DNA of 64,000 bases, from NCBI RefSeq assembly GCF_001427865.1, contig NZ_LMHH01000003.1:256-64255 (forward strand), given 5' to 3'. A program made the position numbers and the translations under genes. The stretch is from Altererythrobacter sp. Root672 (GTDB lineage: Bacteria > Pseudomonadota > Alphaproteobacteria > Sphingomonadales > Sphingomonadaceae). This document shows, piece by piece, positions 45,698-52,570 of the stretch. Every line of letters starts with the position of its first letter. The first letter of the stretch is position 1. The notes under the pieces are model-generated. The model did no database searches. It saw only the letters and a program-made list of their open reading frames with translations, and was not told where the DNA came from.

Positions 45698-46336
45698 TTA
45701 GCCCCCGAATGGTTTTCTGCGGGGACGATAGCCCCCTCTCGTTCGCGCCGCAGGCCCTAGGTTTCTACTAAAGCCAGACCGCTTGCCAATGACCAAACCT
45801 TGAGGAACTGCATTCACCGCGAGATGCGCGGCCCAGACGGGATCGATACCCTTGAGTACATACCTCTTTGCACCGACTAAGTTGTCGACGTTCTGGATGT
45901 GTAGGACGGACGCATCGAGATGAACTTTTCCGAGTAGCCCCGAGAGCCATTCGAGGAGATGCTTCCGAAACTCCTGCATCATCGGCGTTGGCATGTGGAG
46001 CAGCACGTGAGCTGCGATTTGTCCGCCAGCTGCCTCCATGCACCAGACATATGTTGGTGGGATGTCGATCTTGGCGCGTGCGGTTCGTCGCAACCATGGT
46101 GCGAATCGTTGGGCGATTAATTTCTGCAACAGTTTGGTGGCTTGCTCTGGCGCACACCCTGCGAGGGTAAAGTTGATTGTAATGAGGCGGTTTAGAGGAA
46201 GCCCGATTTTCTCAGAGTAACGTGCAGCGTGATGAAGGTTGACCGCCGGCCTGCGATTGATGAAGTGGCTCTTCCGCCGCTCCCCCGTGTTTTGTAGATT
46301 TGCCCGCTGCATGCGGACTGTTCTTATCTCGGCCAT
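45698..46336 (-). CDS. HUH-like Rep/relaxase-related protein of unknown function
   Basis: This 212-residue protein has a pattern seen in a widespread alphaproteobacterial family that looks related to HUH endonucleases of rolling-circle Rep proteins. After NRLITINFTLAG comes a helical stretch, then TYVWCMEAAGGQIAAHVLLHMP, with the H-x-x-x-H core in place of a canonical HUH. YVLKG follows, and the C-terminal QGLVIGKRSGFSRNLGPAAR is basic. Its base composition is visibly poorer in GC than the flanking catabolic genes. It breaks the catabolic block between the GMC operon and the CoA genes. The relation to HUH proteins is my reading from motifs; the nuclease site may not be intact. Confidence 0.5.
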   Translation of the reverse strand: MAEIRTVRMQRANLQNTGERRKSHFINRRPAVNLHHAARYSEKIGLPLNRLITINFTLAGCAPEQATKLLQKLIAQRFAPWLRRTARAKIDIPPTYVWCMEAAGGQIAAHVLLHMPTPMMQEFRKHLLEWLSGLLGKVHLDASVLHIQNVDNLVGAKRYVLKGIDPVWAAHLAVNAVPQGLVIGKRSGFSRNLGPAARTRGGYRPRRKPFGG

Positions 46337-46443
46337 ATATACTTAAGTAGTACCCCGTATGGGTTATGCCCGGGTACGCGATAGTCGCCAAGCGTCGGCG
46401 CCAGTCGAAGTTGCGGAGTTGTTTGCGAGTTACCGGCTCGTAC
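46337..46443 (-). pseudogene. Possible remnant of antitoxin C terminus
   Basis: Directly after the TAA stop of the RHH gene the same frame continues as VRAGNSQTTPQLRLAP and stays open to 46337. That resembles the tail of RelB/DUF-type RHH antitoxins, which often reads IRAGRSRTIPLEEV. The stop may therefore be a nonsense mutation. No toxin gene follows. Confidence 0.3.
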
Positions 46444-46632
46444 TTAGAGGTCCGGATAGCGCAACGCTTCCTCTAGCAATGCGATTTCTTCGAACTCCTC
46501 GATTTTTTCGCGCAGCGCTTCGCGCGCGTAGAAGCTCTTCGAACGACCGGTGCGGCGCACTACGGCATCGAGGCGGGCCTTGAGATCAGGATCGAGACGG
46601 AAGACAAGCACTGGATAGCTCCATTTTGCCAT
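46444..46632 (-). CDS. Ribbon-helix-helix antitoxin-like protein, orphan
   Basis: This 62-residue protein is a ribbon-helix-helix DNA binder of the kind found in RelBE/ParDE modules: a short strand (YPVLVFRL), then helix 1 (DPDLKARLDAVVRRTG), the RSKSFYAREAL turn, and a Glu-rich helix. TTG at 46641 is a possible longer start; ATG at 46632 is used here. The protein stops at a point where relatives continue for about 20 residues, and the usual overlapping RelE/ParE toxin gene is absent. It is therefore likely a decayed or solitary antitoxin in the foreign islet. Confidence 0.65.
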   Translation of the reverse strand: MAKWSYPVLVFRLDPDLKARLDAVVRRTGRSKSFYAREALREKIEEFEEIALLEEALRYPDL

Positions 46633-46661
46633 ATATAACAAATGGAAACGGCGATCGCTAT

Positions 46662-47444
46662 CTATTCGCCATCATACTGGATCGCCGCTGCCGCTGCCCC
46701 CGACATGATGAACCCAATCGACCGCTCGGCCTCCTCGGTCAGGTGCCCGATCAAGCTCGCCGTGCGGCACAGCAAGCCAATCCCCTTGAGGGCCGTCACC
46801 GGCCAGCCGAGGTCGAGCAGGATCGCCGGAATCGGTCCATTGACGTTGATCGGCAGGCTCCGCCCAATCGCGCCCGGCAGCGCGTCGCGGATGGCGTAGA
46901 GCATTGCCACGTGCGGCCCGCCGATGCCGCGCTCGCGGGCGAGCTTGAGTAGCAGGTTGGCGCGCGGGTCGCCGTTGGCGTGCTGGGGGTGGCCGAAGCC
47001 GGGGATCGGCTTCTTGTCGGCGCGCAGGCGGGCGATGCCGCGCTTGGCGGCGTCCTCGGCGGTGCCGCCGTTCTCGCGCATGTCAGCGACGCATTCGTCG
47101 TAGAATTGGCCGGCGACTTCAGCGCTGCCCAGGACCACGCTCCCGCAGCCCAGCAGCCCGGCGGCGACCGCGCCTTGCAGCGCCTCGGGAGCGGCGGCGT
47201 AAGTCATGCGGGCGGCAACCACACTCGGCACCAGGCCGTGTTCTGCCAGCGCGCAGAGGATGGCGTTGGCGAAGAACACCTGGTCCTCGTTCGGCTCCTG
47301 CCCGGTGACCAGCAGCCAGAAGTAGCTGGTGAAATCCATCTTGCCGATGATCTGCGTCGTAAGATCGCGGCCACGCACGGTGATGCTGTCCTCGTCAGAG
47401 GTGCAGATGGCGGTGTAGGGCGCGTCCTGCTTGCCGATGCGCAT
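46662..47444 (-). CDS. Citryl-CoA lyase / citrate-synthase-like protein
   Basis: This 260-residue protein is a short citrate-synthase-fold enzyme. Citrate-synthase-type motifs include the PIPGFGHPQH segment (about 152-161, catalytic His), the following DPRANLL, and PAILLDLGWP (about 210-219, catalytic Asp region). It lacks the N-terminal domain of full citrate synthases (about 430 residues), which fits the group annotated as citryl-CoA lyases. It may catalyse retro-Claisen or aldol cleavage of an acyl-CoA made by the divergent CoA transferase at 47512. The true substrate is unknown. Confidence 0.8.
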   Translation of the reverse strand: MRIGKQDAPYTAICTSDEDSITVRGRDLTTQIIGKMDFTSYFWLLVTGQEPNEDQVFFANAILCALAEHGLVPSVVAARMTYAAAPEALQGAVAAGLLGCGSVVLGSAEVAGQFYDECVADMRENGGTAEDAAKRGIARLRADKKPIPGFGHPQHANGDPRANLLLKLARERGIGGPHVAMLYAIRDALPGAIGRSLPINVNGPIPAILLDLGWPVTALKGIGLLCRTASLIGHLTEEAERSIGFIMSGAAAAAIQYDGE

Positions 47445-47511
47445 GGCTCTCTCCTTGCCGATAGCGTTCGCGCCGACCTATAGCCTTGGCGCGGCTTAAA
47501 GGGAGAGAGGA

Positions 47512-48636
47512 ATGGCGAGACCGCTCGCAGGCGTCAGGGTGCTCGATATGGGCACGTTCATCACCGGCCCCGCGGCAGGCATGCTGCTGGCGGACCTTGG
47601 CGCGGAGGTGATCAAGGTCGAGATGCCGGGCACCGGCGATCCGTTTCGCGCCTTCAAGGGCGATCTGTATTCGCCGCACTACCAGACCTACAATCGCAAC
47701 AAGAAGTCGATCGAGCTCAACACCAAGGACGCGGCCGACCTCGCCGCGCTCGACGAGCTGGTGAAGACGGCAGACGTGTTCATCCAGAACTTTCGCCCCG
47801 GCGTGGCCGAGCGGCTGGGCGTCGGGCCTGAGCGGCTGCAGGGCATCAACCCGCGGCTGATCTACTGCGGCATCTCCGGCTTCGGCAACGACGGCCCGTG
47901 GAAGGACCGTCCGGCGTTCGACACGGTATCCCAAGCCAGCACCGGCTTTCTGCGGCTGCTGGTCAATCCGGCCAATCCGCGCGTGGTAGGGCCGGCGATC
48001 GGCGATGCGGTGACGGGGTTCTACGCAGCCTACGGCGTTCTGGCGGCGCTTTACGAGCGGGAGAAGACGGGCAAAGGACGGCTGGTCGAAACCTCGATGT
48101 TCGAGGCGATGAGCCACTTCAACCTCGACGACTTCACGCATTACCTCTCGGTCGACGAGGTCATGGGCCCGTGGTCGCGCCCGCACGTTTCGCAAAGCTA
48201 CGTGTTCCAGTGCGCGGATGGCGGCTGGATCGCGCTGCACATGTCGAGCCCTCCCAAGTTCTGGGAGAACCTCGCCGAAGCAGTCGGCCAGCCCGACATG
48301 CTCCAGCGGCCCGAGTTCGAGAGCCGCCCGGCACGGATCGCCAACTACGAGAACGTCGTCGCCTTCCTTGCCCCGATTTTCGCGCAGCAGCCGCGGGCTT
48401 GGTGGGAGGAGCGGCTGGTGGCGCTCGAGGTGCCGCATTCGGCGGTCTATTCCTCGAAGGAAGTGGTCGAAGGCGAGCTGGCGCAGCACCACAAGCTGGT
48501 GGTCGAAGGCGAAGGCGCGCGCGGCAAGTTTCGCACCATCCGCTTCCCGATCCGTTTCGACGGCGAGATCGAGGACAGCGTCACGGCCCCGCCAGAGCTC
48601 GGCGCGGACAATGATGACATCCTCAAACGCAAATAA
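47512..48636 (+). CDS. CaiB/BaiF family CoA transferase
   Basis: This 374-residue protein is a type III CoA transferase, which moves CoA between carboxylic acids. Seen: the opening RPLAGVRVLDMGTFITGPAAGMLLADLGAEVIKVE, typical of the family, GDPFRAF, and YNRNKKSIELN. The catalytic Asp is probably in GPAIGDAVTGFYAAYG, and RLVETSMFEAM follows. It forms an interlaced dimer in characterised members. It starts 67 bases from the divergent citryl-CoA-lyase-like gene and leads an operon with VOC copy 2 and the MetE-like pair. It likely activates an acid of the pathway. Confidence 0.93.
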   Translation: MARPLAGVRVLDMGTFITGPAAGMLLADLGAEVIKVEMPGTGDPFRAFKGDLYSPHYQTYNRNKKSIELNTKDAADLAALDELVKTADVFIQNFRPGVAERLGVGPERLQGINPRLIYCGISGFGNDGPWKDRPAFDTVSQASTGFLRLLVNPANPRVVGPAIGDAVTGFYAAYGVLAALYEREKTGKGRLVETSMFEAMSHFNLDDFTHYLSVDEVMGPWSRPHVSQSYVFQCADGGWIALHMSSPPKFWENLAEAVGQPDMLQRPEFESRPARIANYENVVAFLAPIFAQQPRAWWEERLVALEVPHSAVYSSKEVVEGELAQHHKLVVEGEGARGKFRTIRFPIRFDGEIEDSVTAPPELGADNDDILKRK

Positions 48637-48710
48637 TTGCGCCAGCGCGCGGGTTTGTTAGATTGCGAACAAAGCAGGCGGGAAAAGACTCGCCGCAGGG
48701 GAGAACAGCG

Positions 48711-49253
48711 ATGACCAAGTTGCCGAGCCGGCTGCATCACACGGCCTATGTGACCAAGGACCTCGAAGCGACGCGCGCCTTTTATGAGGACGTGATCGGC
48801 CTGCCGCTCACCGCGACCTGGTGCGAGAAGGACTTCCTGTTCGGCAAGGACCGCACCTATTGCCACTGCTTCTTCGGCATCGGCGATGGCGGGGCGCTGG
48901 CATTCTTCCAGTTCGCCGACCCCGAAGACCAGGCGCTGTTCGGGCCGGACATTCCCGAGACGCCGTTCATCCACCTCGCGCTCAACGTCGACAAGGAAAC
49001 CCAGCAAGAGCTTGAGGCGCGGATCGTGAAGGCCGGAATCCAGCCGCCAAACACCTATATCCTCGAACATGGCTATTGCCGCTCGGTCTATGTGGTCGAT
49101 CCCAACGGCATGACGGTGGAGTTCACTTGCGATGATGCCCGAGCCGAGGGTGGCGACGAATACCGCCGCTCAATCGCACACGCGGAATTGAAGCGCTGGC
49201 TGGCGGGCGACCACACCACCAACAACGATTTCCGCCACGAAGAAGCGGCCTGA
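48711..49253 (+). CDS. VOC (glyoxalase/dioxygenase-fold) protein, copy 2
   Basis: This 180-residue protein has the VOC fold: RLHHTAYVTKDLEATRAFYEDVIGLPL at the start, a central FIHLALNVDKE, and VYVVDPNGMTVEFTCDD at the end, with His, His and Glu positions suitable for a metal. It is longer than the 121-residue copy 1 and closer to lyase/isomerase groups acting on acyl-CoA or aromatic intermediates. ATG at 48711 has an AGGGGAG site ahead; the frame is open to 48663. It lies downstream of the CoA transferase in the same direction. Confidence 0.85.
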   Translation: MTKLPSRLHHTAYVTKDLEATRAFYEDVIGLPLTATWCEKDFLFGKDRTYCHCFFGIGDGGALAFFQFADPEDQALFGPDIPETPFIHLALNVDKETQQELEARIVKAGIQPPNTYILEHGYCRSVYVVDPNGMTVEFTCDDARAEGGDEYRRSIAHAELKRWLAGDHTTNNDFRHEEAA

Positions 49254-49280
49254 TCGCCGACGCCGCCGCATAACAATTAA

Positions 49281-49364
49281 CTTCGTCATTCCCGCGAACG
49301 CGGGAACCCAGGGCGACACACGCCAAGAGCTGACTGGGTCCCCGCTTTCGCGGGGATGACGAAG
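49281..49364. repeat. Intergenic inverted repeat (REP-like, family A)
   Basis: Arms of 31 bases run from CTTCGTCATTCCCGCGAACG at 49281 to GCGGGGATGACGAAG ending at 49364, nearly perfect inverts. Each arm is itself a small hairpin (CCCGCGAACGCGGG, CCCCGCTTTCGCGGGG). Same family as 31775-31868. It lies between VOC copy 2 and the MetE-like pair. Confidence 0.85.
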
Positions 49365-49387
49365 GTAGGTTCGACAACGGAGCCCGC

Positions 49388-50425
49388 ATGACTCTTCCCC
49401 TGTTCCCGACCTCGCTGGTTGGTTCCTACGCCCAACCCGAGTGGCTGATCGACCGTGAAAAGCTGGCGGGCCGATTCCCGCCGCGTACCCGCCAGAAGGA
49501 GCTGTGGCGGATACCCGAGCAATGGCTCGACCAGGCGTGGGACGACGCCACGATCATGGCCATTGCCGAGCAGGAGCGCGCCGGGCTCGATATCATCACC
49601 GATGGTGAGATGCGGCGCGAGAGTTACTCAAACCGCTTCGCCACGGCGCTCGACGGGGTCGACATGGACAATCACGGCACCGCGCTCGACCGCAGTGGTG
49701 AGCCCGTGCCCGTGCCGCGCGTAATCGGCGACATCAAGCGCCGCCACGCGGTGCAGGTGCGCGACGTGCAGTTCCTGCGCGAGCACGCCAGCCCGGACAA
49801 GAAAATCAAGATCACCGTGCCCGGCCCCTTCACGATGAGCCAGCAGGCGCAGGACGATTACTACGGCGATCCCGAAGCTCTGGCTGTGGCCTATGCCGGC
49901 GCGGTCAACGAAGAGATCAAGGACCTGTTCGCCGCCGGCGCCGACGTGGTCCAGCTCGACGAACCATACATGCAGGCTCGGCCGGAGAAGGCTCGCCAAT
50001 TCGGCCTCAAGGCCTTGGCGCGAGCGCTTGAGGGTGTCGAAGGCACCACGGCGCTGCATATCTGCTTTGGCTATGCGCACCTGATCCACGAACGTCCGGA
50101 AGGGTACAGCTTCCTGCCCGAGCTCGGCGCGAGCGGGGTGAAGCAGATCTCGATCGAGACCGCGCAGTCGAACCTCGACACCGCCGTGCTCGAGACCCTG
50201 CCCGGCAAGACGATCATCCTTGGCGTGCTCGACCTCTCGTCGCACGAAGTCGAAACGCCGGAAACGGTCGCTGCGCGTATCCGCCGGGCTCTGCCGCATG
50301 TGCCGACGGAGAAGATCATCATCGCCCCCGACTGCGGGCTCAAGTACCTCCCGCGCGAAGTTGCGTTCGGCAAGATGAAGGCCATGGCTGACGGCGCTCG
50401 CATCGTGAGCGCAGAGCTGGCGTGA
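49388..50425 (+). CDS. MetE C-terminal-like (cobalamin-independent methionine synthase II) protein, copy 1
   Basis: This 345-residue TIM-barrel protein matches the C-terminal catalytic domain of MetE and the stand-alone family that includes archaeal MetE and epoxyalkane:CoM transferases, which use zinc to activate a thiol. Likely zinc ligands are His and Cys in LHICFGYAH (about 226-234) and Cys in APDCGLKYL (about 317-325). A Glu in IDIITDGEMRRE is conserved. There is no folate-binding N-terminal domain. It is coupled to copy 2 by a GTGA overlap. In this catabolic setting alkyl transfer to a thiol cofactor is more likely than methionine synthesis. Confidence 0.85.
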   Translation: MTLPLFPTSLVGSYAQPEWLIDREKLAGRFPPRTRQKELWRIPEQWLDQAWDDATIMAIAEQERAGLDIITDGEMRRESYSNRFATALDGVDMDNHGTALDRSGEPVPVPRVIGDIKRRHAVQVRDVQFLREHASPDKKIKITVPGPFTMSQQAQDDYYGDPEALAVAYAGAVNEEIKDLFAAGADVVQLDEPYMQARPEKARQFGLKALARALEGVEGTTALHICFGYAHLIHERPEGYSFLPELGASGVKQISIETAQSNLDTAVLETLPGKTIILGVLDLSSHEVETPETVAARIRRALPHVPTEKIIIAPDCGLKYLPREVAFGKMKAMADGARIVSAELA

Positions 50426-51543
50426 GCGGTTTCAAGACCACTCACACCGGCAGCCTGCCGCGGCCGGAGTACCTGCTCGACCTGATGTTCGCCCGCGAAG
50501 GCGGCGAGGCGGTGGACCACGCCACGCTCGACGAAGCGGTCGATCGGGCGACGGCCTATGTCCTCGACCGGCAGAGGCAGGCCGGCATTAGCGTGATCGG
50601 CGACGGCGAGATGTCGAAGCCGAGCTACGCTACTTACATCAAGCACCGCCTGTCGGGCTTCGGCGGCGAGGCGGGCAGTTACGAGTTCGAAGACCTGGAG
50701 CAATTTCCTGGGGCCAAGGCCAAGGTGTTCGGCGACACCGGCCGCGCCCGCCGGAGTGCCCCGGCCTGTACCTCTGCCATCGAAGTCATCGATATGGACG
50801 CCCCTCGAGAGGATGCCGAGCGACTCACTCGGCTAGCCGGCGGGCACGAGACCTTCATGTCGGCCGCGTCCCCGGGCGTGACGGCATTGTTCTTTCCGAA
50901 TCAGTACTATGCCAGCGACGAGGAGTACGTCTTCGCCCTCGCCGAGGGGTTGCGTCACGAATACGAAACGATCGCCGCGGCGGGAATCACGCTGCAGGTC
51001 GATTGCCCCGACCTTGCCATGGGCCGCCACGTGCAGTTCACCCACCTCTCGACCGAGGATTTCCGCAAACGCATCGGCATGAACGTCGCCGCGCTCAACC
51101 ATGCGCTGCGCAATATCCCTGCCGAGCAGCTTCGCATGCATTTGTGCTGGGGCAACTATCCCGGCCCGCATACTTGCGACGTCGACCTCGCCGATATCGC
51201 TGACATCGTGTGGAGCGCGAAGCCGCAGGCGGTGCTGCTCGAAGGCGCCAACCCGCGCCACGCGCATGAGTTCGCCTATTTCGAGGCGCACAAGTTGCCC
51301 GAAGGCAAAGTGCTGTGCCCAGGCATGATCGAGCCGCAGTCTCCCTATGTCGAACACCCCGAACTGATCGCCCAGCGCATCGGCCGTTACGCCGACGTCC
51401 TTGGCCGCGAGCGGGTCATGGCCGGGGTCGATTGCGGCTTTTCGGTCCATGCCGGCAGCGGCAATCTCGACCCCGAAGTCGTGTGGGCCAAGCTGGCAGC
51501 GCTGGCAGAAGGCGCGGCGATAGCGAGCAAGCGCTACTGGTAA
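50422..51543 (+). CDS. MetE C-terminal-like protein, copy 2
   Basis: This 373-residue paralogue of copy 1 starts TTHTGSLPRPEYLLDLM, the usual start of the stand-alone MetE-like family. It has VIGDGEMSKPSY, and zinc-site candidates in MHLCWGNYPGPH (about 249-260) and AGVDCGFSVHAG. It overlaps copy 1 by four bases, and the two are so different in sequence that they probably form a heteromer or use different substrates. It ends the catabolic block, 34 bases before tRNA-Leu. Methyl or alkyl transfer from a methoxylated intermediate, or thiol addition to an epoxide, are the options; neither is proven. Confidence 0.85.
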   Translation: MSGFKTTHTGSLPRPEYLLDLMFAREGGEAVDHATLDEAVDRATAYVLDRQRQAGISVIGDGEMSKPSYATYIKHRLSGFGGEAGSYEFEDLEQFPGAKAKVFGDTGRARRSAPACTSAIEVIDMDAPREDAERLTRLAGGHETFMSAASPGVTALFFPNQYYASDEEYVFALAEGLRHEYETIAAAGITLQVDCPDLAMGRHVQFTHLSTEDFRKRIGMNVAALNHALRNIPAEQLRMHLCWGNYPGPHTCDVDLADIADIVWSAKPQAVLLEGANPRHAHEFAYFEAHKLPEGKVLCPGMIEPQSPYVEHPELIAQRIGRYADVLGRERVMAGVDCGFSVHAGSGNLDPEVVWAKLAALAEGAAIASKRYW

Positions 51544-51577
51544 GAACCGCCCGCGCCCGCTAGTCGGGCAATTGGTT

Positions 51578-51662
51578 GCGGGTGTGGCGGAATGGTAGAC
51601 GCCGGGGACTTAAAATCCCCTGAGCTTTGCTCGTGCCGGTTCGAGTCCGGCCACCCGCACCA
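51578..51662 (+). tRNA. tRNA-Leu (anticodon TAA)
   Basis: An 85-base class II tRNA. Acceptor stem GCGGGTG pairs with CACCCGC, the anticodon stem GGGGA/TCCCC holds the loop CTTAAAA with anticodon TAA, a long variable arm follows, and the T-arm contains TTCGAGT. CCA is encoded at 51660-51662. Confidence 0.97.
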
Positions 51663-51781
51663 CCGTCTTCGTTTCCAGCCCCCTCCGCACTTGTCCGTAG
51701 TGGCGGCCCAACAAAGGCTTTGCTTCCAGTAGGGTATGGTCAAACCAGACCCCAGAACGCGTTAGCCATTCGGAAACATCC

Positions 51782-52489
51782 ATGCCGTTAAAGTCCGCCA
51801 AATCAGAGTCATGGATCGAGGCAGAGGCGTCTGATCCAGGTGTCGTGGGGGCGCACATGCACGAGGCCGTTCGAAAGGAAGCGATCGCTTCCGTTACCGA
51901 AGATGGGGATGCCGAATATTCCGAGCAACGCGGCGCTCCTCGCTTGCGGCTGCTCATTCGCGCAGCGAAGCTCGTCAGCTCCCAAGGCGAATATCTGTGC
52001 GTCGTGCGCGACGCGTCCGAGGGCGGCGTCAGCGTCCGCCTGTTCCATCCGCTCCCGGCTGACGACGCACTGACACTCGAGCTGCAGAACGGAGATCGCT
52101 ATCCGCTCGTGCGAGTGTGGGAGGAGGACGGCAAGGCCGGCTTCCAGTTCGAAAACCCAGCCGATCTCGAACGGATCGTCGAATCGCCAAGCCGCTTCGC
52201 CAAGCGGGCGGTGCGCGTGAATGTCAGCCTGCCCTGCGTGGTCAGGTTCGGCGATCGGGAAGTATACGCGATGTTGTGCAACCTGTCCCAGCAAGGCGGC
52301 CGGATCACCACTTCGGAGCGACTCTCGCTCGTCCAACGTATCCGCATCGAGGCGGACGGCTTTCCGGAAGTGGCCGCCAAGGTCCGTTGGCGCCGCGGCG
52401 AGACTTACGGTCTCAGCTTTGAGAACAACCTGCAGTTCGAGGAACTGGCGCGCATCGCGTTCGATTTGCAGCAGAACCAGAAGTCCTGA
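51782..52489 (+). CDS. Protein with two PilZ-like domains
   Basis: This 235-residue protein has two PilZ-type beta-barrel modules. The first begins RGAPRLRLLIRAAKLV (about 50-65) and has VVRDASEGGVSV. The second begins FAKRAVRVNVSLPCVV (about 139-154) with LCNLSQQGGRITT. PilZ domains bind cyclic di-GMP through RxxxR and (D/N)xSxxG; DASEGG and NLSQQGG fit the second half of that motif, with Arg pairs before them. It may act as a cytoplasmic c-di-GMP effector in surface or motility control. ATG at 51857 is a possible shorter start. It stands alone after tRNA-Leu. Confidence 0.85.
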   Translation: MPLKSAKSESWIEAEASDPGVVGAHMHEAVRKEAIASVTEDGDAEYSEQRGAPRLRLLIRAAKLVSSQGEYLCVVRDASEGGVSVRLFHPLPADDALTLELQNGDRYPLVRVWEEDGKAGFQFENPADLERIVESPSRFAKRAVRVNVSLPCVVRFGDREVYAMLCNLSQQGGRITTSERLSLVQRIRIEADGFPEVAAKVRWRRGETYGLSFENNLQFEELARIAFDLQQNQKS

Positions 52490-52570
52490 CTCAACGCTGC
52501 CGGGGCATCCGTTAACCGTCTCATAACCAATTTCCTTCACTCCCGGTGAGACGAAAGACCGGGGGAATTG

